Assembly: GCA_034231615.1 (NCBI GenBank)
Contig: CM067309.1
Location: 38,905,627 to 38,969,626, forward strand
From: Meghimatium bilineatum
Taxonomy: Eukaryota; Mollusca; Gastropoda; Stylommatophora; Philomycidae
Reading direction: 5' to 3'
DNA length: 64,000 bases
How positions within the stretch are numbered: the first letter of the stretch is position 1; each line of letters begins with the position of its first letter. The position numbers and the translations under genes are program-made. Of the stretch, positions 20,340 through 32,085 are shown piece by piece. The notes below the pieces were generated by a model. It did not search any database and had not been told where the DNA came from. It saw nothing but the letters and a program-made list of their open reading frames with translations.

Positions 20340-21055
20340 TTATTTTGTTCGTTGTTTTTTTAGCATGAACTGAATCATTATATTGTGTATCAAGCTTTTA
20401 TTTTAGCTAACTTCATATAATTTCATATTTTAGTAAAATAATGTATTTCAGTAATAGTGTAGCAAGATCAGGACTATGCCAGAAAGGCCGCACCCAATTA
20501 AGAGTGCCAAAATCAATACCAGGTGTACTGCAACTGAAATGAATTAAGTTTCTGTAAAGCCACAGTTTGCCCAGGGGATGAAAACATAGTTTCTGCGCTA
20601 AATAGTAAAGTCAAATCTCATTGTAACAACTTGGTCAGGACCGACGAAATACGTATGTAATAACAGAAATTCGCTACATGCGGTATAAGCGATAAAGAAT
20701 AAATATATTTGAAGATTTTGAAAAGGATTGTTATATAGGGAAATGTGTTATAAAAGGATACATTATAGAGGGATATGTATAACCGATTATCCCCATGCGG
20801 ACAGAACAGACCCGTAGATAGAGGGATTTTGGAGGGTTCAAACCCCACTTTTAGCAAATCACATAATCACATGGCGTTCAGAGCTAGGAACTAGGTGGCA
20901 CAAAAGCTTATTTTCTCTCCCAACCCCACACATCCATTGCGATATTTCACAAATACATCAAATATTTCATCAAAAGCAATATCTGACACAAGAAAACATA
21001 GGAGGGTTATTTTGTTTAGATAAACATTCCACCTCCCCTCTTCCATCAGTACGGA
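20340..21055. other. Unassigned AT-rich sequence
   Basis: No tandem array or retrotransposon reading. A box-B-like GAGGGTTCAAACCCC at 20832-20846 has no partner box A at tRNA distance. ATGCCAGAAAGGCCGCACC.. near 20475 opens a short frame to a GT, unsupported. Confidence 0.35.
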
Positions 21056-21059
21056 CCTG

Positions 21060-21340
21060 TGTTGTATAAGGCTACTCTCCTCTTACCGATAACCCTGAAT
21101 TTGATCCATCAACCAAGAAAAAAAACAACAGATCAAATAGTTTGCACACATCAGCAGACTACCACCAGACAGCATACCACAACAAGATACACAGATACAG
21201 TGAAGGCAGACATAGAGGTCGATCATGAAAACGATGGACTACTGAAACAAAAGACACAATAAATTCCACAATATACTCAGCGGAAATGAGGGCCATCTCC
21301 AGAAAACTCGTCTACCCATGACGTTGATAGGCAGCAAAGG
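21060..21340 (+). mobile_element. LINE C-terminal relic
   Basis: A shifted reading KRWTTETKDTINSTIYSAEM then RAISRKLVYP parallels the relic at 1996-2575 (KRWITEIKEATG..KAISREN). Stops are present. Confidence 0.5.
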
Positions 21341-21341
21341 G

Positions 21342-22082
21342 TTTAGTTAGTTAGTTAGTTAGTTAGTTAGTCGTCGGATCATCATCACTGCAAACTGGAC
21401 ACATCCATAGTTGCTCCGATCTCTCCTTGAGTGTATCCGCCATCACACTTCTGCTGACAGTACCGGTCCTATGCTGGTTGACCATCATTCTTCTGCGCCC
21501 TACAAAATGTTCACCTCTAGCAACACCGCATTTCAATCCCTGATCTTTAATCCTAGCCATTGAAAAGGAATCATCATCCACATTAGTCTCACTCTCGCGT
21601 GTTATATCTCTTACGGAGTTCAAAACGTCAGCGCGATCCATTGCCCCATCGCCCTTTGCCACAATCGCACACGATGCCAGTTGATCCGCTCTTTCATTGC
21701 CTCGAACGCCCACATGTCCCGGCACGAAAATAAATGTAACCGCTTTCAAGCTCGCATTTCTCAAGGCCTCAATCCACTGTTCGCGAACGAGACCCACTTG
21801 TACCTTCTTAATCATACTCATAGAGTCACTCAATATGCAGACCTGCGTTACTTTCTGTGTGCGTAGCCACTCAAATGCCTTGGTCACCGCCATAGTCTCC
21901 ATGGTCATACTACTCGTAGTGACCGCAAAGGCACCACTTTCCTCCTTGATCGTTTTACTTGCGCACTGAGCTGTAAAGGCCCAAGCACTGCGAACATGCC
22001 TAATTACAGATCCATCAGTGTATATAATCACATCCCCCTCTTTGGTATTCTCACTGATTAAAGCTTGCACTTCTTTCTCCAC
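21342..22082 (-). mobile_element. RNase H domain of a non-LTR retrotransposon
   Basis: The minus strand has a 239-codon open frame with the RNase H1 layout: IIYTDGSV (first Asp, about residue 22), TMETMA (Glu, about 62), ILSDSMSM (Asp, about 86), and GNERADQLAS (Asp, about 131). A Cys tail LWMCPVCSDD ends the protein at TAG. A pure (TTAG)n run at 21344-21371 follows the stop and probably is the 3' simple-repeat tail. LINEs of the I/Jockey/LOA groups carry such C-terminal RNase H domains. This is the most intact retrotransposon frame in the window and lacks visible stops, so it may be a fairly young insertion. Confidence 0.85.
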
Positions 22083-22324
22083 AGCTGTGGGAAAGAATGT
22101 TTAGTGAATAGATAGAACCAAGAAAAGTGTTTTGGTTAAGGGAAATCTACTCTTATGGTAAGAACCGCATACCGTATTTCAACCGCAGAAAATGTTAGTT
22201 CACTTTGGTTATATCAGTGCTTTACAACTATACACAAATATTGGAGGCCTCGGTTCTGGTAATCCAACTACAACGACCTCCATGTTATAAACCGTCTTTG
22301 CTTAGAGCAATATAATAAAAACGT

Positions 22325-22570
22325 TAAGAAAGAGCCATTCCTTGAATGTACTAAGAGCAGCAACCAATGCTGAAGATGTTATACAATAAATTCTGGTTTT
22401 GAACCCGTGTTTCCCTGCTTATTTTAGGATTAATTAATCTAAATATTATATCAATAATTAATTAATCGTTAATTTAAATATTCATATTTTAGGGTTAAGG
22501 CTAAGGGTTAGGGTTAATTAATTATTACATAACTAACCCTAAATAAATTTATATTTAAATTCATTAAGTG
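22325..22570 (-). repeat. Repeat E, copy 1, with telomere-like GGGTTA words
   Basis: About 240 bp containing TTTTGAACCCGTGTTTCCCT, AGGATTAATTAATCTAAATA and GGCTAAGGGTTAGGGTTAAT. The whole stretch, including GCAACCAATGCTGAAGATG, recurs inverted at 26010-26235. Shorter relatives lie at 47290-47400 and 62755-62820. Confidence 0.75.
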
Positions 22571-23345
22571 TCCTCTCTGCAACGAAGCCTGACTACAACA
22601 TACTTCCAGCATCCCCTATTGTTTTGCTGGTACACTCTGCTAAACTGTAGCATGTCTATCTTGTTATGTTACTCTCCCACTTGTATCTCTGCCTACCTTT
22701 TGTTCGCTTCCCTTTGACTTTACCCTCAAGTAAGACCTTCAATAAGTTACCATGTCTTTTAATGTGTCCACAATATCTTATTTGATGATTTTTTATTTCC
22801 TTTTAATAATTTTTTCTTCGTATTAAGTTTTGTTAGAACCTCTTTGTTCGTTGTCTTCTCTTTCCCTGATGTTTTCCCTATTATTCTATATATCTATATC
22901 TCAAAGACATCATTTCTGTCTTCTAATTGTTTGTTTATTGTCCATGTTTCTGAGCCATACACTAATATAGAATAGATGTAGCATTTATAATTCTCATTTT
23001 TAACTTGTTTGTAATTTGTTTAGATGTTACTATTTTCCTCATGTCATTGAAAGTACATTTAGCCATTCTTATTCTCCTTTTAACTTTTGCTTCACATCTG
23101 CCAGCATTTGTGACTATGTGTCCAAGATATTGATAATGTTTTACTTGTTGTAGTTTCTCTCCATGTATGTTTATTTTTAGCTCTTGTTCTTCTGTGACTT
23201 TGCTGATTATCATGGTTTTTATGATGTTTATAACCAGTCCATATTCATTACTTGATTTATCGACTTGATCTATTAGCCTTTGTAGTTCATGTTCACTTTC
23301 TGATAAAAGAACAGTGTCATCTGCACATCTCAGGTTGTAGATAAT
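22570..23345 (-). mobile_element. Reverse-transcriptase fragment (LINE)
   Basis: The minus strand begins RCADDTVLLSESEHELQRLI (motif C, A-D-D; the usual aromatic is Cys), continues VINIIKTMIISKVTEEQELK and HYQYLGHIVTNAGRCEAKVK, and ends in a broken RTKGRQRYKWESNITR-like tail. Several stops occur after about 22960. Confidence 0.8.
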
Positions 23346-23582
23346 TATTTAATGGAGCTAATTTAAGGCGCGACAAGTTATCCGTACTGGCTTATAACCA
23401 AATGAGATCAAGGTACAATGCCAGAGGAAGACACGGAAAAGTTGGATAGAAAACGTCAGGAACATCCTGAACAAACACGGTCTTAGTACAGTCGAGTCCA
23501 CACATCTGGCTCTAGAACTTGAGCTCCAATCACCCCTACGCTTAACGGCAAGAGTAGATAACAAACCACCTGGGGAATGACA
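23345..23582 (+). mobile_element. LINE C-terminal relic
   Basis: Plus-strand words such as GGAAAAGTTGGATAGAAAACG and CACACATCTGGCTCTAGAAC correspond to the relic at 58440-58510. Frames are broken. Confidence 0.5.
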
Positions 23583-23924
23583 ATAGATTTAGGGCCATAG
23601 CAACTAAGTGTAAACGATCGCTTTAAAGGAAAAATACATCATGGGGTGACATGCAAACATGCAACTAATTAGAAAATTATGACAGTTATATGTTAAATTA
23701 ATAGTTAGATTTGTAGTTTATAAATATGCCTTAACTAAAACTTTCAAATGTCACAATTTTGTATCAATATTTGAGGGGTATTCTACCTTAAATACTTTCT
23801 AAGTCCCTTATAAATATTATGTACACGATTGCATTGCTTTCTCGCTGACATGGACCACAGATGAATATCTATCTATCTATCTAACTCTATACGCTGTGGC
23901 CCTTAAAGATGTTATAAAAAGGGA
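23583..23924. other. Unassigned AT-rich sequence
   Basis: No repeat array, exon or element recognised. Confidence 0.35.
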
Positions 23925-23939
23925 ATGAACTTACTTTTA

Positions 23940-24880
<941 letters not shown>

Positions 24881-25648
24881 CCGCCAAATACAGATGTGTC
24901 GGACCATAAGCACAAATAAAACGGCGGCACAACTCATTTCCTTTCTTTGTACTATACACTTCTGGAATTCTATTAGGATTATTGCCCTGCTACAAGAGTG
25001 ATCAAGCGGGAGTTTGAGAATGTCTCCTGCTACAAGAGTGATCCAGCGGGAGTTTGATAATATGTCCTGCTACACGAGAGGTCCATCGGGAGTTTGAGAA
25101 TATGTCCTGCTACAGGAGAGATCGAGCGGTAGTTTGAGAATGTGTCCTGCTACAAGAGAGATGCAGCGGGAGTTTGAGAATGTGTCCTGCTACAAGAGAG
25201 ATCGAGCGGTAGTTTGAGAATGTGTCCTGCTACAAGAGAGATCGAGCGGTAGTTTGAGAATGTGTCCTGCTACAAGAGAGATCGAGCGGTAGTTTGAGAA
25301 TGTGTCCTGCTACAAGAGAGATCGAGCGGTAGTTTGAGAATGTGTCCTGCTACAAGAGAGATGCAGCGGGAGTTTGAGAATGTGTCCTGCTACAAGAGAG
25401 ATGCAGCGGGAGTTTGAGAATGTATCTTGCTACAAGAGAACCGCCGAAGACGGATGTGTCGGGCCATTGGCGCAAATAAAACTGCGACACAACGCATTTC
25501 CATTCTCTGGACTACATTCTGCTGGAAATCTAGTAGAACATGTCCTGCTACAAGAGAATTCAGCAGGAGTTTGAGAATGTACGCTGAAGAAGAAGAAGCT
25601 ACAAGAGAGATCCAGCGGGAGTTTGAGAATGAACACTGAAGAAGAAGA
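24881..25648 (+). mobile_element. Family A copies 3 and 4 with an amplified tail
   Basis: A diverged family A head at 24881-24975 is followed by about twelve 40-bp copies of its own tail (TGTCCTGCTACAAGAGAGAT plus CGAGCGGTAGTTTGAGAATG) to about 25435. A second full head then starts at 25441 (CCGAAGACGGATGTGTCGGG) and ends in two tail copies with GAAGAAGAAG. Family A is described at 38214-38360. Confidence 0.88.
24975..25436. repeat. 40-bp minisatellite derived from the family A tail
   Basis: Exactly 40-bp spaced units carrying CTGCTACAAGAGAGAT. Three sub-variants (ATCGAGCGGT, ATGCAGCGGG, GATCCAGCGGG) alternate. The unit is recognisably the distal 40 bp of family A. Confidence 0.92.
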
Positions 25649-25789
25649 ATATTGAGATCAGTGCGTATTGCATATTGAGACTACATTCTCCTCCCATTGC
25701 AATAGTTTTCGGTTTATCTACTCTTTTGCGACAGTTTTGCCCCATTCAAGACACATTATATTCCTGCTCAAATTGTAACGGTTTTCCTT

Positions 25790-26000
25790 CATCTAAAAAA
25801 CTACTACAGTCCTACAGTACAAGATCTCACTTGAGAGTAAAGTCGACAGAAAGCGAGCAAGAGGTAGGCAGATATACTAGTGGGTGTGTTTATATCACAA
25901 GATGGGCAGGTTACAGTCTAGCAGAGTGCACCTCCAAAACAATAGACAGGGGATGCTGGAAGTCTGTTGCAGCCACACTTCGTTGTGGAGACGGGACTTG
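25790..26000 (+). mobile_element. LINE C-terminal relic
   Basis: Encodes SEQEVGRYTSGCVYITRWAG, then CTSKTIDRGCWKSVAATLRC and a GDGT stop. The same protein end occurs at 31870-32085 (RGCWRSVAANLRFGDGT) and reversed near 42905-43090. Confidence 0.65.
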
Positions 26001-26009
26001 ATGATGATG

Positions 26010-26235
26010 AAATTAAATATACATTTATTTAGGGTTAGGGTTAGTTATGTAAAAGTTAATTAACCCTAACCCTTAGTCTTAACCCTAAAAAATAAATATT
26101 TAAATTATCGATTGATTAATTATTGATATAATATTTAGATTAATTAATCCTAAAATAAGCAGGGAGACACGGGTTCAAAAACATAAATTTTTTAAATAAC
26201 ATCTTCAGCATTGGTTGCTTCCCTTAGTACATTCA
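26010..26235 (+). repeat. Repeat E, copy 2 (inverted relative of 22325-22570)
   Basis: Starts ATTTAGGGTTAGGGTTAG, then CCCTAACCCTTAGTCTTAAC, AGCAGGGAGACACGGGTTCA and CATCTTCAGCATTGGTTGCT, all reverse complements of copy 1 with few changes. Confidence 0.75.
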
Positions 26236-26419
26236 AGGAACGCCTCTTTCTTAACATTTTATATTCAAATTGTAACGGTTTTCCTTCTTCTCCAGAACTA
26301 CTACATTCCTGTTCAAAATACAATAGTTTTCCCTCATTTTAACATCTACTACATTCCTGTTCACGGGAATTTCAGAACCGGTTTTTCAGAGCCCTGGTAA
26401 ATTCTTTAGCAGTTATGAG

Positions 26420-27085
26420 GATAAACAAATCTAACTTCATAAACAAACAAACAAATCCATAAACAAACAAATCTAACTTCATAAACAAACAAACACATCT
26501 AACTTCATAAACAAACAAACAAATCTAACTTCATAAACAACCAAACAAATCTAACTTCATAAACAAACAAACAAATCTAACTTCATAAACAAACAAACAA
26601 ATCTCACTTCATAAACAAACAAACAAATCTAACTTCATAAACAAACAAACAAATCTAACTTCATAAACAAACAAACAAATCTAACTTCATAAACAAACAA
26701 ACAAATCTACTTCATAAACAAACAAACAAATCTAACTTCATAAACAAACAAACAAATCTAACTTCATAAACAAACAAACAAATCTAACGTCATAAACAAA
26801 CACACAAATCTAACTTCATAAACAAACAAATCTAACTTCATAAACAAACAAATCTAACTTCATAAACAAACAAATCTTACTACATAAACAAACAAATCTA
26901 ACTTCATAAACAAACAAATCTAACTTCATAAACAAACAAATCTAACTTCATAAACAAACAAATCTTACTTCATAAACAAACAAACAAATCCATAAACAAA
27001 CAAATCTAACTTCATAAACAAACAAACAAATCTAACTTCATAAACAAACAAACAAATCCATAAACAAACAAATCTAACTTCATAT
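26420..27085. repeat. 22-26-bp minisatellite
   Basis: About 27 copies of CATAAACAAACAAACAAATC plus TAACTT. Units differ by loss or gain of one CAAA step, so two length classes (22 and 26 bp) occur in runs. Confidence 0.95.
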
Positions 27086-27094
27086 TTTTTTCAG

Positions 27095-27180
27095 TGACAC
27101 ACTCATCGATAGCTTGTGAAGGAGGAACACCAAAACACATTCCGACGCACGCAATTGAAGAGTTCTATTTCCTCAATTAG
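27095..27180 (+). CDS. Possible terminal coding exon, unidentified
   Basis: Preceded by a strong acceptor (ATATTTTTTTCAG) directly after the minisatellite. In phase 1 it reads THSSIACEGGTPKHIPTHAI, then EEFYFLN and TAG; the other two phases stop at once or after eight codons. No family is recognised and no upstream partner exon is assured. It could equally be a chance frame. Confidence 0.25.
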
Positions 27181-27690
27181 TCCTGACATTGGATCTATAG
27201 CAGGTTTCATCTCAGCGTACATCAATCCACATATGGGTTTACAGCAGGTTTCATTTCAGCGGAAATTAGTTCAGACTTAGGTATACAGCAGGCTTCATCT
27301 TAGAGATAATAGTGGGATGAGATAACTAACAATCAGACTCAAGGCCTTGGTCACCACTTACGACTTGCATGGCATATCTATCATATTAGGGTGGTAGATA
27401 TGATTACCTTCAGGATGGAGATTTCACCTAACAAAAAATATTTTTATCCGTTTTCATGTGTAAAGTTTACTATTTGGCGAGGAATTTGAAGACCATTTTG
27501 TAAAATCACCAAGGGATGGCTTTTTACCGTGATTCTCATTGCGTTCCTAGTACTAAAAGAAAGATATGTTCAGATATCCTAAGGGGATGGGAGTTTGAAC
27601 ATCCTAAACCTCGCCCGCCCCTTTATCTACAAGCCTGCATATATAATATATATGTCTGTCTATATATGTATATATCTATTTCTCGATCTA
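27181..27690. other. Unassigned sequence with short local repeats
   Basis: Three spaced copies of CAGCAGGTTTCATCTCAGCG-like sequence (27198-27310) and a small inverted repeat around CATATCTATCATATTAGGGTGG (27375-27400). No gene seen. Confidence 0.4.
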
Positions 27691-27704
27691 TTTAAATGTC
27701 TATG

Positions 27705-28028
27705 TTCATTGAGAACCCGGTGCATGGGGTATCTCTCCAGCTCGATCGACTTGATGCTACTGTGTGTATTTCTTCTATATTGTTGAGACCCATTGCTATA
27801 GGGGCTGTGCTCTTTAATGATTGTTCTGTGAAGAGTGTCTCTTCTTTATTTCCGCTTCTGATACCCATTTGAATTCTTGTATTGACATTGTATTGACTAC
27901 AATGGATTTCCACACTCATCCGCATCGCTGAGGATAGAATTCGCTGGAGGACTCTGTGTGCTGAAGCTTCCAATGTGGTACCCCTACGACCCTGAAGGGT
28001 TATGGGTTTTATTGATTGATTGATATTG
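27705..28028 (+). mobile_element. Family C retrotransposon 3' end, copy 2
   Basis: Bases 27893-28028 read ISTLIRIAEDRIRWRTLCAE and then SNVVPLRP stop, the same end as the minus-strand copy at 6433-7047, with a (ATTG)n tail. The preceding ~190 bp read openly on minus but match nothing known. Confidence 0.75.
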
Positions 28029-28224
28029 ATTGACAGTCTGCTTTCATTCATTCTAAGTAGACTTACATGTTTGAGTCCATAGTTTTGTTTTCTTATTGTT
28101 GTAGAAACTTATTTTTGTTTGGTGTCTTCTCTTACTTGCTTGTTTTACTTGAATTCTTCCCAACCAATATTTAAGTTTTCTAAGACATTTATTTTTGTCA
28201 AATGAATTTAATATTGTTTTCTAG

Positions 28225-28306
28225 TGGCACATGTTATTAATCTTTGCTTCCCGTTCGAACTCGGTTATAGCCGCCTCTCTGAAGTCGATGATGACAATAA
28301 TTTCAG
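28225..28306 (+). CDS. Possible internal coding exon, unidentified
   Basis: Acceptor ATTGTTTTCTAG, donor TTTCAG|GTATAT, phase 1 in and phase 2 out, encoding AHVINLCFPFELGYSRLSEV then DDDNNF. Composition looks protein-like rather than repeat-derived. No family is recognised. A phase-compatible 3' piece starting ACGACTGAAGAG after TTTATGCACAG (28507) would end the frame with RRLKSLCRS stop. Support is weak, and it could be a chance open stretch. Confidence 0.3.
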
Positions 28307-28314
28307 GTATATTC

Positions 28315-28474
28315 CTCTTCTTCTTCAGCGTTCATTCTCAAACTCCCGCTGAATCTCTCTTATAGCAGAACCATGGTCCTACTAGATTTCCAGCAGGATG
28401 TAGTCCAGAGAATGGAAATACCTTGTATCGCCGTTTTATTTGCACCAGTGGCCCGACACATCCATCTTTGTCGG
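28315..28474 (-). mobile_element. Family A interspersed repeat, copy 5
   Basis: Full copy of the element at 38214-38360, reversed, with a CTTCTTCTT start and CAGCAGGATGTAGTCCAGAG inside. Confidence 0.88.
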
Positions 28475-29330
28475 GAATTTCAGTAATGTGTTGTTTCATT
28501 TATGCACAGACGACTGAAGAGTTTGTGTAGGTCATAGAATACACATGGGATCTCGGTATCACATGTGCAAAACACATACAGATATACATATGCTCGAACA
28601 AGCACACACATACACACGCCTACACATACATATTAGGGTGCAGCATTCTGAATTCGCAACTCATTAATGTTCTCACAAGTCTCAGTGACTGTGGGAAAAG
28701 TCAATTTGGACTACAGATCGTGCTGTAACCTGGGTGAGCCGCTATTCACTAAAGGTCAACTCTCAGTCCTGTTCAACCTAATCGGTCTCCCAGGCTCGAT
28801 TCCCTGAGTCATCCTCAGGAATCTAGGCCAACAATGAAACACGATATATAATATTTAATTTACCTAATACATTTGTTGTTTTGTAACATTCAGGAAATTA
28901 AGCCTACACCCGCTTAGCGCCAAAAAAAACCCAACAAATAAACAAATAATAGTACAACAAAAGTGTTCCAACAAAAACCAATTTTCTTCCATTTCGTAAT
29001 CTGGGTTTTGTCAGCTCCTGTATACATAAACTGGAATAATTAGGAAACCAATTACGTACTTAACAAGGGAACCATTACTAAACACATAATGTTATACGCA
29101 TTTGCTAAGTGGTTGTGTTTTTAACTCCTGTAATTATCGCCCTTAACAGGGGGCGATAATCGATGCAAAATCAGTGACATTCTTCTGTGGGGATTACAGA
29201 TGACCTCACAGAATTACTTTATGACACGCGTCCACAACGTGACTGCTGCTACTAAAGTCATGTTGTTACCATTTATTAATGGATGTGGTGGATTGCTGTG
29301 ACGTTTTGCAACAGGTTTTTGTTTACATTA
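28475..29330. other. Unassigned sequence
   Basis: Contains ACACACATACACACGCC-like simple sequence (28590-28620), and a box-B-like GGCTCGATTCCC at 28791-28802 without a clear box A. TAACAGGGGGCGATAATCG near 29144 is unexplained. Confidence 0.35.
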
Positions 29331-29335
29331 TAGTG

Positions 29336-29445
29336 CGAAGTGCGTAAAGTTCGAGATGGCGATGGCTACCATGGCAAGATTGAATATGATTTGGAAAAGT
29401 AAGATCAGTATTACAGTAAAGACCAATCTATTGATTGGTTGGTTG
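29336..29445 (+). mobile_element. LINE fragment
   Basis: Encodes MAMATMARLNMIWKSKISIT and VKTNLLI, homologous to MALASLSRLTVIWKSNISVG in the copy at 6433-7047. A GTAAGA inside it imitates a splice donor. Confidence 0.65.
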
Positions 29446-29892
29446 CTGATCCAGAGGTCCATAGGCTCATACCCTGTGACCTAATGCCATTAAATGGCAT
29501 TATATTGCTGGGAAGTATGTGGATTTTCATCCCACCCCGGGACAGAGCCAGAGAATAACTATCACACCTCCAGGAATGTAGGTTTCAACCTATGCACTGC
29601 TCCGAACCACTGTAGCCAAGATAGGGTTCACTGTGCCATTCCTCGCCACCAATTGACTACTGGTTATGCCGAACTTCTCTATTGCTCCGGGCATGCAACC
29701 AAATGTTCAAGTCAAAAGAATTGTCACGTCCTGAGTCACTGTTCCTCTATGATGGGTCTCAGCCATAGGAAAAAACAGTGCTGTCAGTTTCCTCCTCCTC
29801 AGTGCTGAACAGTACATCTCTGGTTCCCTCCCAACCACAGAGGGTACATACATATATTCAAGCAAACATGAAACACATTTCAACAACAAAAT
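29446..29892. other. Unassigned sequence, possibly an uncharacterised repeat
   Basis: An open frame (29494-29808) starts MALYCWEVCGFSSHPG and is rich in Cys and His. No family is recognised and there are no convincing splice borders. Confidence 0.3.
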
Positions 29893-30045
29893 AAAAGCAT
29901 AATTGTATAGATGACATGTCATGAAGCTTCTATAAGAAGACAACCTCAATATAACGGCATGTCATCTACTAAGGTTTTCTTTTGCATGGGTGGTTTATCT
30001 AGTGGGCCATTGGTGAGACCCACAGACGCAACCACATGCATACCA
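29893..30045 (-). mobile_element. Hairpin-ended repeat H, copy 2
   Basis: Reverse-complement relative of 8515-8660: TAGATGACATGTCATGAAGC, AGAAGACAACCTCAATATAA and TGGTGAGACCCACAGACGCA are shared. Confidence 0.65.
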
Positions 30046-30120
30046 ATCTATTCAGATTGCTAATGCTAAAATATATTTTTATACGGTTGTGATAAAGTTG
30101 GACACTCAGATGTAACATTC

Positions 30121-30215
30121 GAGTGCGACGGCACTTGATGATAGTCCAGTATACCACCACTACGACCCTAACAGGCTATCGGTCTTCTTATTCTTCTGCG
30201 TTCGTTCACAAACAG
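30121..30215 (+). repeat. ~95-bp direct repeat, left copy
   Basis: GCGACGGCACTTGATGATAG through TTCTGCGTTCGTTC is repeated at 32071-32162 with few changes. It includes the first 30 bp of family B, then breaks off. Confidence 0.75.
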
Positions 30216-30224
30216 AATGATTCA

Positions 30225-30535
30225 GATTTTTTTTAAAGTGCTTCAGAAGTTTGTTCAGTATTATAAATATAGAACAAAAGACGATATATTTGTCCGGCAG
30301 CACATAAACAAACTTTCAGGTTATGAAGAACCAATTTTGGCAGGAGTGAAACACCGTAAACGTTTTTGGTTTAGACGTTTTTGGTTCGCACTATAACGCG
30401 AGACACGACTCGCTTTCTAAAATTATTTTGCAAGGAACAGTTGAGGGTGAAAGGAGGAGAGGATGTCATAGAAAATCCTGGATTGATAACATGACTGACT
30501 ATAGAGTTGTTTGGAGATATTTTTGAGCGAATGTA
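30225..30535 (+). mobile_element. LINE relic upstream of the 32-bp array
   Basis: Reads SGYEEPILAGVKHRKRFWF, then (after a stop) KIILQGTVEGERRRGCHRKS and WIDNM, the C-terminal part of a family C-like ORF2. Confidence 0.65.
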
Positions 30536-31855
30536 TCCAGTGTACCAAATATTGCATCTGTATTGTATCCAGTGTACCAAATATTGCATCTGTATTGTAT
30601 CCAGTGTACCAAATATTGCATCTGTATTGTATCCAGTGTATCCAATATTTCATCTGTATTGTATCCAGTGTACCAAATATTGCATCTGTATTGTATCCAG
30701 TGTATCCAATATTTCATCTGTATTGTATCCAGTGTACCAAATATTGCATCTGTATTGTATCCAGTGTATCCAATATTGCATCTGTATTGTATCCAGTGTA
30801 CCAAATATTGCATCTGTATTGTATCCAGTGTACCAAATATTGCATCTGTATTGTATCCAGTGTACCAAATATTGCATCTGTATTGTATCCAGTGTATCCA
30901 ATATTTCATCTGTATTGTATCCAGTGTACCAAATATTGCATCTGTATTGTATCCAGTGTATCCAATATTGCATCTGTATTGTATCCAGTGTACCAAATAT
31001 TGCATCTGTATTGTATCCAGTGTACCAAATATTGCATCTGTATTGTATCCAGTGTACCAAATATTGCATCTGTATTGTATCCAGTGTATCCAATATTTCA
31101 TCTGTATTGTATCCAGTGTACCAAATATTGCATCTGTATTGTATCCAGTGTACCAAATATTGCATCTGTATTGTATCCAGTGTACCAAATATTGCATCTG
31201 TATTGTATCCAGTGTACCAAATATTGCATCTGTATTGTATCCAGTGTACCAAATATTGCATCTGTATTGTATCCAGTGTATCCAATATTTCATCTGTATT
31301 GTATCCAGTGTACCAAATATTGCATCTGTATTGTATCCAGTGTATCCAATATTGCATCTGTATTGTATCCAGTGTACCAAATATTGCATCTGTATTGTAT
31401 CCAGTGTACCAAATATTGCATCTGTATTGTATCCAGTGTATCCAATATTTCATCTGTATTGTATCCAGTGTACCAAATATTGCATCTGTATTGTATCCAG
31501 TGTACCAAATATTGCATCTGTATTGTATCCAGTGTACCAAATATTGCATCTGTATTGTATCCAGTGTACCAAATATTGCATATGTATTGTATCCAGTGTA
31601 CCAAATATTGCATATGTATTGTATCCAGTGTACCAAATATTGCATATGTATTGTATCCAGTGTATATAATATTGCATCTGTATTGTATCCACAGTATCCA
31701 ATATTTCATCTGTATTGTATCCAGTATATCCAATATTGCATCTGTATTGTATCCAGTGTATCCAATATTGCATATGTATTGTATCCAGTGTATCCAATAT
31801 TGCATCTGTATTGTATCCAGTGTATCCAATATTGCATCTGTATTGTATCCAATAA
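30536..31855. repeat. 32-bp minisatellite, open in all six frames
   Basis: About 41 copies of GTATCCAGTGTACCAAATAT plus TGCATCTGTATT, with TATCCAATATTTC and TATCCAATATTGC variants in semi-regular order. The period is not a multiple of three, so one stop-free unit opens all three frames, and it happens to be stop-free on both strands. Frames up to several hundred codons result. I do not regard them as genes. Confidence 0.97.
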
Positions 31856-31869
31856 ATATCCAGCAAATA

Positions 31870-32085
31870 AAATATTTTGAACACATTATAAAAAATGACA
31901 CATTGTTGAAGATCTTACTTGAGAGAAAAGTTGAAGGGAAGCGAGCAAGAGGTGGGCAGAGATACAAGTGGGAAAGTAACATCACAAGATGTACAGGTTA
32001 CAATCTGGCAGTGTGCACCACGACTGAGAGAGACAGGGGATGTTGGAGGTCTGTTGCAGCCAACCTTCGTTTCGGCGACGGCACT
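31870..32085 (+). mobile_element. LINE C-terminal relic downstream of the array
   Basis: Encodes EHIIKNDTLLKILLERKVEG, GGQRYKWESNITR and RGCWRSVAANLRFGDGT stop. Two different LINE ends therefore bracket the 32-bp array. Confidence 0.7.

Noticed and set aside
20800-20850. tRNA gene suggested by GAGGGTTCAAACCCC
   Set aside because: Only a T-arm-like word. No box A, anticodon arm or acceptor stem at the right distances.
29356-29398. Apparent first exon MAMATMARLNMIWK with a GTAAGA donor
   Set aside because: The peptide and its continuation beyond the GT match a LINE ORF2 segment seen at 6433-7047, so the donor is fortuitous.
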